A stretch of DNA of 64,000 nt from Streptomyces sp. NBC_00513 (GCF_041431415.1 NZ_CP107845.1:3100001-3164000); one strand, 5' to 3'; shown: positions 8,977 through 18,141, counted from the stretch's first letter. Program-made: numbers and translations. Notes: generated from the sequence alone by a model not told the origin.

Positions 8977-9643
8977 CCGGTCGGCCCGTCCCCGCCTCGG
9001 CCGCCTCGACGCGGAAGTTGAAGTCCGCGTGTCCCAAGGTGCCCATCAGGCGCAGCCACAGCGGCAGCAGCATCTCCGTGCCGCGGGCGGTCTCGATGCC
9101 GCCGAGGTCCAGGATGCGGGCGTCCGGCCAGCCGAAGGAGTGGAGCAGTTCTCGCACGGCCCGCTTCGCGTCGGGGTCCTCCCCGGACAGGAACACCTGG
9201 TGGTCCCCGGGGACCCGCGCCGGGTCGACCATGATCCGGCAGTTCATCGTGTTGAGCGTCTTCACCACCCGGAGTCCGGGGAACGCCCGCTGGAGCATCT
9301 CCCCCAGGCTGTCGTCGTTGACCACGTCCAGCCGGGGCGGGAATCCCTCCGCGAAGTCCAGCGGGTTCGCGACGTCGATGAGGATCCGGCCGTCCAGGTC
9401 CGCCGCGCCCGCCTCCCGCAGCACGGCGACGCTCGCCAGCCCGTTCGTGGCGTTGATCAGCGTCTCGCCTTCGCTCGCGGCCTGCGCGAAGGTCGCCACC
9501 GGGAGGCGCCCGTCGGCGAACTCGGTGCGTTGGCGGGTGGCCTCGGGGACACGGGTTCCGATGACCACTTCGTGGCCCAGGTCGAGCAGGCGGCCGGCGA
9601 TCGTGCGGCCGACCGTGCCCGTGCCCAGCACTGCGTAGCGCAT
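8972..9643 (-). CDS. NADPH/F420-type reductase (COG2085 family)
   Basis: A 223-residue Rossmann-fold oxidoreductase. It opens with the dinucleotide-binding motif MRYAVLGTGTVGRTIAGRL (GxGxxG at residues 8-13) and contains GETLINATNGLAS and VVKTLNTMNC, typical of NADPH-dependent F420 reductase-like proteins that bind NAD(P) through an N-terminal domain. The start ATG at 9643 has no strong Shine-Dalgarno; a GTG two codons upstream is possible. The substrate cannot be told: members reduce F420 or other electron acceptors. It stands alone between repeats. Confidence 0.75.
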   Translation of the reverse strand: MRYAVLGTGTVGRTIAGRLLDLGHEVVIGTRVPEATRQRTEFADGRLPVATFAQAASEGETLINATNGLASVAVLREAGAADLDGRILIDVANPLDFAEGFPPRLDVVNDDSLGEMLQRAFPGLRVVKTLNTMNCRIMVDPARVPGDHQVFLSGEDPDAKRAVRELLHSFGWPDARILDLGGIETARGTEMLLPLWLRLMGTLGHADFNFRVEAAEAGTGRPA

Positions 9644-9942
9644 GCTCACGTCCGATCCGGGTGCCGATGTCGTGCGGGGGAAGAGGTCCGTGGCGGCCGG
9701 CGCCGCGAACCGTGCCGTGGGACCGTACCGACCCGCCGGCGCACGGGCCGCCAGGCGCGCCCCGGACCGCCCGCACACGGTCTCGACCGCCCCCGACCGG
9801 CCCAACCCGACCCCGGCCCGGTCCGCCCCCGAACCGGACCGACCGGCGAGGGACCCGCTCGACCCCCACGGACCCGACCGGCCCCCCCCAACCCGACCCG
9901 CCCCGACCCCGACGACGACTCCCTCGCCCGTCAGTCGACCCG
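9644..9942. other. intergenic, no feature seen
   Basis: About 300 bp of C/G-rich low-complexity sequence between the reductase start and the histidine kinase stop. I see no gene, no tandem array with a clear period and no convincing terminator. Confidence 0.5.
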
Positions 9943-11304
9943 TCAGTCGCCCCGGCGCTTGCGCCGGCTGCGGCGTGCCTCGCCCCGTGCCCGGCCGTCC
10001 AGCGCGATCCACACCCTTACCTCGGTCCCGCCGAGCACCGAGCGCCCCAGCCGGACGTCGCCGCCCGTGGACTCCGCGACCCGGCGCACGATGTCCAGGC
10101 CCAGGCCGGTCGAACCGTCGCGGCCGCCGTCGTTGCCGCGGCGCAGCGCCGCGTCCGGGTCGTCGATGCCCGGTCCCGCGTCCGAGACGAGCACGATGAC
10201 GGCGTCCCCGGCGTCGTGGACGTCCACCGCGAAGGGGGTGTTCTCGGGGGTGTGCCGGAAGACGTTGCCCAGCATGGCGTCCAGGGCGGCCACGAGTTCG
10301 GCCCTGGCCACGGGGATCCGTACGGTGCGGTCCACGCCCGCCAGCCGAACCTCGCGCCCCTCGTCCTCGGCGAGCGCCGACCAGAAGTCCATGCGGTCGC
10401 GGATCACCTCGGAGGCGTCGCAGCCCGCGCCCACCGAGGTGTGGGGGGAGCGCTGTTCGCGGGCGGTACGGATGATCGTGTCGACCTCGCGTTCCAGTTG
10501 CTCCACCGCCGCCCGGGTGTGGTCGGCGGCCGGGCCGTCCCCGAGGGAGGCCGCGTTGAGCCGCAGCACGGTGAGGGGGGTGCGGAGCCGGTGCGAGAGG
10601 TCGGCGGCGAGTTCCCGCTCGTTGGCGAGGAGTTCCACCACCTGGTCCGCCATGGAGTTGAACGCGACGGCCGCCGAGCGGAGTTCCTTGGGGCCGTCCT
10701 CCGGTACGCGTGCCCCGAGCCGCCCCTCGCCCAACTGGTGGGCGGCGTCGGCGAGCCGTTCGGCGGGCCGCACGAGGCGGGCGCCGAGTCGGTCCGCGAC
10801 CGCCACCGAGCCCACGATCAGGGCGAGTCCGACGCCCGCGAGGACCATCCAGGCGGTCGCGACCCCGTTGCTGACCTCGCTCTCCGGCACGTGGATCTCG
10901 ATCACGGCGATGTCCCCGGATCCGAGGGCGGTGGGCTGGAGGAGCGCCGAGCCGCCGCCGGACACCTTGGCGGTGGTCGCGCGGCCCATCTTGCGGGTCT
11001 GGGTGACGGCGTGTTCCCCGGCCCAGCCGTCACCGATGTCGACGGGGGCGTCGTCGCCGATCGCGGGCACGTGGACGGCCATCCGCCCGGCGGCGCCCAT
11101 CTGCGTGGACTCCACGGCCTTGCGCAGTTGGACGGGGTCGGTGGTGATGGAGAGGGTGGGCCCCATGGTGGCGGCCTGTCGTTCGGCGTTGGAGAAGGCC
11201 CGGTCGCTGGCCATTTCCTGGACCACGAGCCCGAGGGGTACGGCGAAGGCCACGACCACCATGGCCGTGACCGCGAGGCACACCTTGACCAGCGCCCATC
11301 TCAC
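9943..11304 (-). CDS. sensor histidine kinase of a two-component system
   Basis: A 453-residue membrane kinase. It starts at GTG in a GTGA overlap with the stop of the upstream response regulator gene. Two membrane helices (about residues 5-30 and 145-170) flank an extracytoplasmic sensor region, followed by HAMP, then HisKA with ADLSHRLRTPLTVLRLN (phospho-acceptor His238) and a HATPase_c domain with N box NVFRHTPENTPFAV, G1 SDAGPGI and G2 GLGLDIV. It ends in a basic tail SRRKRRGD. It should phosphorylate the regulator encoded just upstream. The signal is unknown; the divergent secreted protein may be part of the system. Confidence 0.9.
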   Translation of the reverse strand: MRWALVKVCLAVTAMVVVAFAVPLGLVVQEMASDRAFSNAERQAATMGPTLSITTDPVQLRKAVESTQMGAAGRMAVHVPAIGDDAPVDIGDGWAGEHAVTQTRKMGRATTAKVSGGGSALLQPTALGSGDIAVIEIHVPESEVSNGVATAWMVLAGVGLALIVGSVAVADRLGARLVRPAERLADAAHQLGEGRLGARVPEDGPKELRSAAVAFNSMADQVVELLANERELAADLSHRLRTPLTVLRLNAASLGDGPAADHTRAAVEQLEREVDTIIRTAREQRSPHTSVGAGCDASEVIRDRMDFWSALAEDEGREVRLAGVDRTVRIPVARAELVAALDAMLGNVFRHTPENTPFAVDVHDAGDAVIVLVSDAGPGIDDPDAALRRGNDGGRDGSTGLGLDIVRRVAESTGGDVRLGRSVLGGTEVRVWIALDGRARGEARRSRRKRRGD

Positions 11305-11990
11305 GCCGGCGGCTCCAGTTTGACGCCCACACCCCGCAGGGTGTGCAGGTAGCGGGGGCTGGCGGCGGTCTCGCCGAGCTTGCGGCGCAGCCAGGACAGG
11401 TGGACGTCGATGGTCTGGTCGTCGCCGTACGACTGCTGCCACACCTCGGCGAGCAGTTCCCGTCGGGACACGACCACGCCGGGCCGGCCGGCGAGGAAGG
11501 CCAGCAGGTCGAACTCCCGCCGGGTGAGGTCGAGGACCGCCCCGTCGAGTTCGGCCTGTCGGCGCAGCGGGTCGATGGCCAGTCCGCCGACCCGCAGGAC
11601 CCGCGAGGGGGGTTCCACGCCGGCGGCGGCGCGGGAGCGGCGCAGGACGGCGGCCATCCGGGCGGAGAGGTGTTCGACGGAGAACGGCTTGGTGAGGTAG
11701 TCGTCGGCGCCGTCGTTGAGCAGCCGGACGATCTCGGCCTCGTCGTCGCGGGCCGTCGCGATGATGACGGGGACGTCGGTGATGCCGCGCAGCATCTTCA
11801 GGGCCTCGGCCCCGTCCAGGTCGGGCAGTCCGAGGTCGAGGATGACCACGTCGAAGCGGTGGTGCGCGACCTCGCGCAGCGCCTCCAGGGCCGTGCCGAC
11901 GCTCCGCACGGTGTGGGAGGCCTCGGTCAGGTGCCGGATGAGGGCGGAACGTACGAACTGGTCGTCCTCGACCACGAGCACACTTGCCAT
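11301..11990 (-). CDS. OmpR/PhoB-type response regulator
   Basis: A 229-residue response regulator. The receiver has the acidic pocket VVEDD (Asp9, Asp10), phospho-acceptor Asp52 in VVILDLGLPDLDG, Thr79 and Lys101 in YLTKPFS. The C-terminal winged-helix domain (about 130-229) contains VVSRRELLAEVWQ and the recognition helix DDQTIDVHLSWLRRKLGE. I chose ATG 11990; an in-frame ATG six codons upstream is possible and neither has a clear Shine-Dalgarno. Co-transcribed with the kinase. Confidence 0.9.
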   Translation of the reverse strand: MASVLVVEDDQFVRSALIRHLTEASHTVRSVGTALEALREVAHHRFDVVILDLGLPDLDGAEALKMLRGITDVPVIIATARDDEAEIVRLLNDGADDYLTKPFSVEHLSARMAAVLRRSRAAAGVEPPSRVLRVGGLAIDPLRRQAELDGAVLDLTRREFDLLAFLAGRPGVVVSRRELLAEVWQQSYGDDQTIDVHLSWLRRKLGETAASPRYLHTLRGVGVKLEPPA

Positions 11991-12068
11991 GGCGGCACCG
12001 TAGTCCATTCGGGGGATGCCGGGAGGCGCCGGGCCATCTCTGTGACGGGTGGTGCAGTATGTGCCGTG

Positions 12069-12617
12069 ATGCTGAGAGGACTTGTACATGCCATGGCGTG
12101 GACGCTGTCCACGGCGGCGGCGGTGACGCTGTCGTGGTGGGGCGTGCACACCGTCATGTCCGGCACCGCCTACGATCCTCCGCTCGCGGTCCCGCTGACC
12201 GCGGTGCCGTTGTCCTCCTCGACGCACCACACGGATCCGCCGTCCTCCCCCGCTCCGCCGCCCGCGTCCCCGTCGCCCTCCCCCTCGTCCTCGGCCCCGT
12301 CCCCGTCGGCCACGCCGTCCGCCGGGAAGCCGAAGCCGCCGTCCGCGTCGCCGAGCCCGCGCCCGTACCGGCAGCCGGACGACGGGTCCGGCGGGGACGA
12401 CGTGAAGGGGTACTCGGTGTCCGGCGGTCGGGTGGCCTTCGACATCGGGAAGTCCTCGGCCGAGTTGGTGTCGGCCACCCCGGCGGCCGGTTGGCGCATG
12501 CAGGTGTGGAAGCAGGACTTCTGGATCCGGGTCACCTTCACCAGGGAGAGCCGCGAGGTGTCGGTGTTCTGCACCTGGCACGACACGGCCCCGCGCGTGG
12601 AGATCGTGGATCCCTGA
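12069..12617 (+). CDS. secreted or membrane-anchored Pro/Ser-rich protein of unknown function
   Basis: About 182 residues. An N-terminal hydrophobic segment (MAWTLSTAAAVTLSWWGVHTVM region) is followed by about 75 residues of Pro/Ser/Thr-rich linker, and then a compact C-terminal domain of about 70 residues containing YSVSGGRVAFDI, GWRMQVWKQDFWIRVTFT and VFCTWHDTAPRVEI. GTG 12066 or ATG 12069 can start it. It is divergent from the two-component genes with only 75 bp between starts, so it may be a sensor accessory or target of that system. I do not recognise the domain. Confidence 0.7.
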   Translation: MLRGLVHAMAWTLSTAAAVTLSWWGVHTVMSGTAYDPPLAVPLTAVPLSSSTHHTDPPSSPAPPPASPSPSPSSSAPSPSATPSAGKPKPPSASPSPRPYRQPDDGSGGDDVKGYSVSGGRVAFDIGKSSAELVSATPAAGWRMQVWKQDFWIRVTFTRESREVSVFCTWHDTAPRVEIVDP

Positions 12618-12692
12618 GCCGGCCGGGGGTCCGCGCGGCCCCCTCGGCTACGGTCGGCACCGACCTGTGGTGACGAGGGAGGGACGGCGGAC

Positions 12693-14201
12693 ATGGGTGG
12701 CGCGCGGTACGTCACGGACCTGATCGAGGCGTGCGAGCGGCACGCGGGCGTACCCGCGCTCGGCGCCGGCCCCTCCTGGCTGCTGACCTTCGACGAGGTG
12801 CTGTCGGAGGCGTACCGGCTGGCCGGCGCCCTGTCCGGGCTGGGCGTCGGCCGCGGGTCGGGGCTGGCCTGCGTGACGGCCGGCAACCCGCCCGAGCAGC
12901 TGCTCGTACGGTTGGCGGCGCACCTGCTGGGTGCCCGGCTGACCCAGGTCGTCGTCGGACCGGCCACCCACGGCCTGGAGTTCCTGCTGCGGGACTGCGA
13001 ACCGGCGCTGGTGGTCCACGACACCCCGGTCCCGGACACCGGGGTCGCCCGGGTGACCGTGGGCGCGCTGCTGGAGTCGGCCCGCGCCCTGGACGCGACG
13101 CCGGTACCGGTACGGGCCCGCGAGGAGGACGTGGCCCGGGTGACGTACACGGGCGGTACGACGGGCCGCCCGAAGGGGGTGGCCTCCACGTTCGGGGCGA
13201 TGGCGGCCCGCAAGGCCGATCGCGGCCGGAGCGCGGAGCGGGTCTACCTGTCGGTGACCTCCCTGGCCCAGCGGTCCGGGGGCCGCTGCCTGGAACAGTT
13301 GCGGGCGGGTGGCCGCAGCGAGGTCCTCGGCCCCTTCGACACGAGGGGGTTCGCCGAGGCCTGCCGCCGGCTGGGGCCCGTGTCCACGTACCTGACGACC
13401 TCGATGGTCTACCGGCTGCTGGACGACCCCGTGACCGCAGCCGGGGTGCCCGGCCTGGAGCAGGTCTCGTACGGCGACGCGCCCGTCCACCCGGAGCGGC
13501 TGCGGCGGGCGCTGACCGGCTGGGGGGCCGGCAAGGAGTGGCGGCAGGGGTACGGGATGAACGAGTCGGGGGTGATCTGCCGGCTCACCGCGGCCGACCA
13601 CGAGGCGGCGGCCGGCGACCGCCCGGAACTCCTCGGCTCGGTGGGCCGGCCCGTGCCCGGGGTGACGGCGCGGGTCCGTGCGGCGGACGGGAGCGCGTGC
13701 GCGGAGGGCGACACCGGCGAGGTGTGGGTGCGGTCCGCGACGGTGATGGCCGGCTACTGGAAGCGGCCAGGGCAGACGGCGGAGGTGCTGCGTGACGGCT
13801 GGCTGCGCACCGGGGACCTCGGGCACTTCGACGCGGACGGGTACCTGTACCTCGACGACCGGGTCAAGGACGTGGTGATGGTGGACGGGGAGAACATCTA
13901 CTGCGGGCCGGTGGAGACGGCGCTGACCCGGCATCCCTCGGTGGCGGAGGCCGCGGTGGTGGGCCGGTTCCACGAGGTCACCGGCGAGGAGGTGTGCGCC
14001 TTCCTGGTGCCGGCCGCCGGTGCGGACCCGTCCGGGGAGGCGGCCGACGCGGCGTGCGCGCTGGTGGAGCGGGAACTGGCGCGGGACCACCGCCCGACGG
14101 GGGTGTTCTGGCTGCCGGCCCTCCCCCTGACGGACCGCGGCAAGCCGGACAAGCGCCGCCTGCGCGAACTGGCCCGGCGGGACGCGGACGACGAGGCCTA
14201 G
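12693..14201 (+). CDS. AMP-binding acyl-CoA synthetase-like enzyme
   Basis: A 502-residue adenylate-forming enzyme of the ANL superfamily. The phosphate-binding loop VTYTGGTTGRPKGV lies near residues 149-162; GYGMNESG, TGEVWVRSATVMAGYW and GWLRTGDLG follow in the expected order, and the C-terminal catalytic Lys region is DRGKPDKRRL near residue 484. It would activate a carboxylic acid with ATP and probably transfer it to CoA; the acid is not predictable. A purine-rich Shine-Dalgarno (GGAGGGA) precedes the ATG. Its TAG stop overlaps the stop of the convergent next gene within a single CTAG. Confidence 0.85.
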   Translation: MGGARYVTDLIEACERHAGVPALGAGPSWLLTFDEVLSEAYRLAGALSGLGVGRGSGLACVTAGNPPEQLLVRLAAHLLGARLTQVVVGPATHGLEFLLRDCEPALVVHDTPVPDTGVARVTVGALLESARALDATPVPVRAREEDVARVTYTGGTTGRPKGVASTFGAMAARKADRGRSAERVYLSVTSLAQRSGGRCLEQLRAGGRSEVLGPFDTRGFAEACRRLGPVSTYLTTSMVYRLLDDPVTAAGVPGLEQVSYGDAPVHPERLRRALTGWGAGKEWRQGYGMNESGVICRLTAADHEAAAGDRPELLGSVGRPVPGVTARVRAADGSACAEGDTGEVWVRSATVMAGYWKRPGQTAEVLRDGWLRTGDLGHFDADGYLYLDDRVKDVVMVDGENIYCGPVETALTRHPSVAEAAVVGRFHEVTGEEVCAFLVPAAGADPSGEAADAACALVERELARDHRPTGVFWLPALPLTDRGKPDKRRLRELARRDADDEA

Positions 14202-15067
14202 CGGAACACCGACGGCGGGGGTTCCGGCGAGGCCACCGCCGAGGCGTCGGTCACCGGGGCCGCGCCGCCCGCGAAGTCCGCGAGCGCCCGACCGTGCTCC
14301 ACCCGCCCGGGGTGGGGATCGGTGGCCACGCGCCGGGTGAACTCCGCGACCGGCAGCTCCCGGTCGGCGGCCACGAGCACGGCGTTGCCGAAGCGTTTCC
14401 CCCGCCACACCACGGGGTCGGCGGCCAGGGCCAGTTCCGTGAACCGGGTGGCGGCGGTGGCGATCTGGCCCTTCAGGTGTGCCAGCGGCGGGCCGTCGGC
14501 GAGGTTGGCCACGTACCAGCCGCCGGGTGCCAGGGCCCGGCGTACGTCGTCGAGGAACTCGGCGCTCGTCAGGTGGGCCGGGGTGCGGGCGCCGCCGAAC
14601 ACGTCCGCGATGACCAGGTCGGCCCAGCCGTCCGGCACCTTGGCGAGGCCCGCGCGCGCGTCCACGGCCCGCACCCGGACCCGTGCCTGCGGGTCCAGCG
14701 GCAGGTGTTCCCGTACGAAGGCCACCAGGCCGGCGTCGATCTCCACCACCTGCTGGGTGGAGCGGGGGCGGCTCGCCGCGGTGTAGCGGGCCAGGGTGAA
14801 GGCTCCGCCGCCCAGGTGCACCACGTTCAGGGGCTGCCGGGCGGGCGCGACGAGGTCGATGAGGTGGCCGATCCGGCGCTGGTACGCGAAGTCCAGGTAC
14901 CCGGGGTCGGTGAGGTCGACGTGTGACTGCGGCGCCCCGTCGATCAGCAGGGTCCAGGCGCCCGCTCGCTCGCGATCGGGGGCCAACTCCGCCCGGCCGC
15001 CGTCCACCTGCCCGACGACCGGCTCCACGGCGCCCCTGCGCCCGCTGCCCTTGCTCTTCCCTGCCAT
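14198..15067 (-). CDS. spermidine synthase-like / SAM-dependent methyltransferase-fold protein
   Basis: A 289-residue Rossmann-fold protein. The segment NVVHLGGGAFTLARY corresponds to motif I, VVEIDAGLVAFVREHL to the acidic residue after strand 2, and DGWADLVIADVFGGAR to the acceptor region of spermidine-synthase-like proteins; LAPGGWYVANLAD follows. Many such actinobacterial proteins are annotated as fused or spermidine synthase, but the canonical polyamine-binding residues are not clear, so a polyamine product is not certain. The N-terminus is basic (GKSKGSGRRG). Convergent with the acyl-CoA synthetase. Confidence 0.7.
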   Translation of the reverse strand: MAGKSKGSGRRGAVEPVVGQVDGGRAELAPDRERAGAWTLLIDGAPQSHVDLTDPGYLDFAYQRRIGHLIDLVAPARQPLNVVHLGGGAFTLARYTAASRPRSTQQVVEIDAGLVAFVREHLPLDPQARVRVRAVDARAGLAKVPDGWADLVIADVFGGARTPAHLTSAEFLDDVRRALAPGGWYVANLADGPPLAHLKGQIATAATRFTELALAADPVVWRGKRFGNAVLVAADRELPVAEFTRRVATDPHPGRVEHGRALADFAGGAAPVTDASAVASPEPPPSVFR

Positions 15068-15092
15068 GCGCCCATTATCGCCGGTCAGGGCA

Positions 15093-15542
15093 TCAGCGGC
15101 AGTTGTCCGCCGCCTCGATCAGTCGGGCGGCCTCGCCGAGTGCCGCGCGCAGCACGTCGGGGTCGGTGACGGGTCCGACGGCCTCCGGGGGCAGCAGCCA
15201 TCCGGTGCCGTCCACGGGCGACGAGGCGCAGAGCTGGGTGTCGCCGATGCGCAGGCCTCGTCCGTTGGTCTGCGTGCAGGCGCTGCCGGGCAGGTCCCAG
15301 GCGTCGGCGGTGCCGGGCGGAACGAGGAAGCCGAGGGTGTCGCCGGAGCCGTCGTGCAGGACGGGGCCGACGCCGGGAGCGGTGTGGTGGGTGGCCCGAC
15401 GGATGATGTCGACCGCCTCCAGGCCCTGCCGGGTGGGCACGGTCACCAGGTCGGGCGCCTCGGCCGGGTCCGGCGCGTCGAGGGTGTCCAGCGTCCCGAC
15501 CGCCCGGGGCTCGGGCGTGGTGTTCGTTCCGATGCTCTCCAT
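15093..15542 (-). CDS. conserved hypothetical protein
   Basis: A protein of about 149 residues with no domain I can name. It contains TLGFLVPPGTADAWDLPGSA, a Cys pair region (SACTQTNGRGLRIGDTQLCA) and GTGWLLPP, then an acidic Asp/Ala helix at the C-terminus. This layout resembles small Streptomyces proteins commonly found beside NsdA-type regulators, and an NsdA-like gene is divergent here. I chose ATG 15542 because GGAGGG lies just upstream; an upstream ATG (about 15596) lacks a Shine-Dalgarno. Confidence 0.65.
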   Translation of the reverse strand: MESIGTNTTPEPRAVGTLDTLDAPDPAEAPDLVTVPTRQGLEAVDIIRRATHHTAPGVGPVLHDGSGDTLGFLVPPGTADAWDLPGSACTQTNGRGLRIGDTQLCASSPVDGTGWLLPPEAVGPVTDPDVLRAALGEAARLIEAADNCR

Positions 15543-15785
15543 GCCGCCCTCCACCAAGGGAACCCCTCCTCGATCCGCGTACGAGCCACTCCGCATGGGT
15601 TCAACGCGGTGGGACGTCAACGGGTGCGGCGCAACGATGCCGCAAAGGATGGCAGTTCATGGCGGATCGCGGGTGAGATATCCGTTTTGTAGCCAAACAC
15701 CGCATGAACGGTCCTTCGCCGGCGGTACCTTCATGCGCGCCGGGCACAGTCTGAGGAAAGCCCGAAGTCCAGAGAGGCCACGTCC

Positions 15786-17108
15786 ATGGCGGCGTCCCCC
15801 CACTCACCCAACTCCTCCTTCCGGCGATTGCGCGGAGCGCGTTCCCCGGCCGAGTTCGCGGCCTCGGTCCGCCGGGCCGCACGGGAGATCGGCGAAACGG
15901 TTTCCTGCGACGCCCGCTACATCGGGCGGGTGGAGTCCGGCGAGATCCGCTGTCCCAACTACGCCTACGAGCGCGTGTTCCTGCACATGTTCCCCGGTCG
16001 CACCCTCGCCGACCTGGGATTCTCCCCGCGTGAGGCGGTGCGCGGGCGCTCCGCGCAGCGCGGCGCCCCGACGTCCCCCTCCTTCCCCCACCTCATCCAC
16101 CGTTCCAAGGAGAGCGACGTGCTGCGTCGCGCGTTCATGGCGGGCGGCTCCGCGACCGTGGCGGCCGCGACGCTCGGCCTCACCCTGCTCGGCGATTCCC
16201 GCCGGTTCCCCTCGCGGGCCGGCGAGTCCGAGGCCGCCGCCGTCGAGGAGGCCGTGCGTCAGATCCGTCTGCTGGACGACCGGCACGGGGCCGACGCCCT
16301 GTACCGAAGGGCGGCCGAACCCCTGCGCACGGCCTACGCGTTGCTCGACGCCGGCGCCACCCGGCAGTCCACCGAGGACCGACTGCACTCGGGGGCGGGC
16401 GAGTTGGCGGTGTCGGTGGGGTGGCTGGCGCACGACTCGGGCCGTTTCGAGGACGCCCGCTCGCACTACGCGGAGGCCCTGGCGACGGCCCGGGTGTCCG
16501 GCGACTCCGCCCTGGAGGCACACGCCTTCAGCAACATGGCGTTCCTGGCCCGGGACTGCGGGCGGCCGCGCGAGTCGGTGCGGGCGGCCCAGGCGGGCCG
16601 GCGCGCGGCCCGCGCGCTGGGCTCGCCCCGGCTGCTGTCGCTGCTGGCCCTGCGGGAGGCGGGCGGGTGGGCGGGGCTGGACGACCGCAGGGCCTGCGAG
16701 GAGGCGCTGACCCGGGCGCACACGGAGTTCTCGCGGGGCGCGGCGGGCGCGGACCCCGAGTGGATGTCGTTCTTCGGGGAGGCCGAGTTGGAGTCCTTGG
16801 AGTCCCGGTGTTGGGCGGCGCTCGGGGAGCACGCGCGCGCGGCCCGGCACGCCCGTCGGGCGGCGGACCTCCAGGACCCGCACTTCGCCCGGAACGTGGC
16901 CCTCTACACCGCCGAGCTGGCCGACAACCTGGCGCACGCGGGGGCGCCCGACGAGGCCGCCTGGGCGGGCACCCGGGTGCTGGACCTGCTCGCCGAGGTC
17001 CAGTCGACCCGGGTCAGGTCGATACTGGCGGGGACGGCCAAGACGCTGGTGCCGCAGCAGCGTTCACCGCGGGTCGGCGCCTTCCTGGCCCGCCACGCGA
17101 CGGCCTGA
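15786..17108 (+). CDS. NsdA-like TPR regulator
   Basis: A 440-residue protein with an N-terminal XRE-like DNA-binding part (RRLRGARSPAEFAASVRRAA, then CDARYIGRVESGEIRCPNYA) and a following RRAFMAGGS segment with a short hydrophobic stretch. About 280 residues of TPR-type helices follow (for example GRFEDARSHYAEALATARVS). This architecture is that of the NsdA family, pleiotropic negative regulators of differentiation and antibiotic production in Streptomyces. It is divergent from the hypothetical gene at 15093-15542. The family assignment is from remembered features; which paralog it is cannot be told. Confidence 0.7.
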   Translation: MAASPHSPNSSFRRLRGARSPAEFAASVRRAAREIGETVSCDARYIGRVESGEIRCPNYAYERVFLHMFPGRTLADLGFSPREAVRGRSAQRGAPTSPSFPHLIHRSKESDVLRRAFMAGGSATVAAATLGLTLLGDSRRFPSRAGESEAAAVEEAVRQIRLLDDRHGADALYRRAAEPLRTAYALLDAGATRQSTEDRLHSGAGELAVSVGWLAHDSGRFEDARSHYAEALATARVSGDSALEAHAFSNMAFLARDCGRPRESVRAAQAGRRAARALGSPRLLSLLALREAGGWAGLDDRRACEEALTRAHTEFSRGAAGADPEWMSFFGEAELESLESRCWAALGEHARAARHARRAADLQDPHFARNVALYTAELADNLAHAGAPDEAAWAGTRVLDLLAEVQSTRVRSILAGTAKTLVPQQRSPRVGAFLARHATA

Positions 17109-17172
17109 CGCCCGCGGGACCCCCCGGCCGGTCCGATCCGGGGCGACCGGGGCGACGCTTCGTCGGCGACGC

Positions 17173-17769
17173 TCAGCCGTCCAGATGGCCGGTGTCGTTC
17201 CAGCGTTCCAGCGCGGGTTCGCCGTACGCCCAGCCCAGCACCGACAGGGAGGTGGGGTCCAGCCGGATCCGGGCGCCGAAGGAGGCCTCGAAGCCGAGCC
17301 AGCGGGCGGCGAGCGTGCGCAGGACGTGGCCGTGGGCGAAGACGAGGACGTCGCGTTCGGCCGAGCGGGCCCAGGCGACGACCTCGTCGGCGCGGGCGGC
17401 GACGTCCGCGACGGACTCGCCGCCGGGGACCCCGTCGCGCCAGATCAGCCAGCCGGGGCGGATCGCCTGGATCTCGGCCGGGGTCATGCCCTCGTAGTCG
17501 CCGTAGTCCCACTCCATCAGGGTGTCCCAGGGTTCGGCGCGGGCCCCGAAGCCGGCCAGGTCGCAGCTCTCGCTCGCGCGGACCAGGGGGCTGGTGCGCA
17601 CCTCCAGGCCGGGCAGGCCCGCCCACGGTTCGCGCGCCAGCCGTTCTCCCAGCAGCTTCGCGCCCCGCCGGCCCTCCTCCAGCAGGGGCACGTCGGTGCG
17701 TCCGGTGTGCTTGCCGAGCTGCGACCACGCCGTCTGGCCGTGGCGGGCCAGCAGGATGCGGGGGGCCAT
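17173..17769 (-). CDS. histidine phosphatase (phosphoglycerate mutase-like) family protein
   Basis: A 198-residue histidine phosphatase. The catalytic RHG motif is at residues 9-11 ([11 protein letters not shown], His10), a conserved Arg follows in [13 protein letters not shown], Glu is in [10 protein letters not shown], and the second His is in [20 protein letters not shown] precedes the ATG at 17769. Such enzymes dephosphorylate small metabolites; the substrate is not predictable. Confidence 0.85.
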   Translation of the reverse strand: MAPRILLARHGQTAWSQLGKHTGRTDVPLLEEGRRGAKLLGERLAREPWAGLPGLEVRTSPLVRASESCDLAGFGARAEPWDTLMEWDYGDYEGMTPAEIQAIRPGWLIWRDGVPGGESVADVAARADEVVAWARSAERDVLVFAHGHVLRTLAARWLGFEASFGARIRLDPTSLSVLGWAYGEPALERWNDTGHLDG

Positions 17770-17925
17770 GTGAATTTCTCCCGGTACATGTGGATGTGTA
17801 CGGATCGGCCCGCTTTCGAGGCGGTTCCGTCGTTCGTCCATCATCCATCACCCGTACACCGGCCAACTCCCCCGGTCGCGCAAGCGTCCTGCACCCCATG
17901 ACTGACAGGCAGCGGCCCCCTCGAT

Positions 17926-18090
17926 GGGGCCCACGCCCGGCACCCCCTCGCGCGGGCCCTGGGGATCGCCTACCCGGCCGCCACCGCGCTGGTGGTCATG
18001 GGCACGGCCAACCACGACTTCCTGGACGTCGTCGCCGGGGCCGCCGTGATGGGTCTGGGCCTGCTCCCGGCCCGCCGGTTCCGCTCGGGA
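17926..18090 (+). pseudogene. remnant of a PAP2-family membrane phosphatase gene
   Basis: About 55 codons read ARHPLARALGIAYPAATALV then VMGTANHDFLDVVAGAAVMG, the C-terminal active-site region of PAP2_3-type proteins, where the second His of the triad sits in an NHxxLDVVAG context. There is no start codon in frame upstream of the homology and a stop interrupts about 25 bp before it. A short fragment resembling the family's PSM segment (near 17918-17926) is in another frame. Downstream the frame runs on past the expected end into the next promoter. I read this as the decayed tail of a deleted gene. Confidence 0.55.
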
Positions 18091-18118
18091 ACAGCCGGTT
18101 TCCGGTGTAAGACCACGA

Positions 18119-18141
18119 TTGTCAGTGGCGGATGGGACACT
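18119..18141 (+). promoter_or_regulatory. PafBC-type (RecA-NDp) DNA-damage promoter
   Basis: TTGTCAGTG at 18119-18127, an 8-bp spacer, then GACACT at 18136-18141. The first element matches the TTGTCAGTG motif of the LexA-independent actinobacterial DNA-damage promoter bound by PafBC; the -10 keeps A at position 2 and T at position 6 of TANNNT. A start of transcription about 7 bp further falls on the GTG at 18149. I found no second copy of this motif in the window. Confidence 0.75.

Noticed and set aside
6482..11323. A 1613-residue plus-strand reading frame.
   Set aside because: It is a shadow of the marR, MFS, reductase and kinase genes in another frame, a usual effect of very high G+C. Many other long antisense frames in the window were discarded for the same reason.
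14923..16710. A 595-residue plus-strand reading frame through the hypothetical gene and the NsdA-like gene.
   Set aside because: It is out of frame with the NsdA-like protein, whose conserved HTH and TPR segments are clear, and is antisense to the small minus-strand gene.
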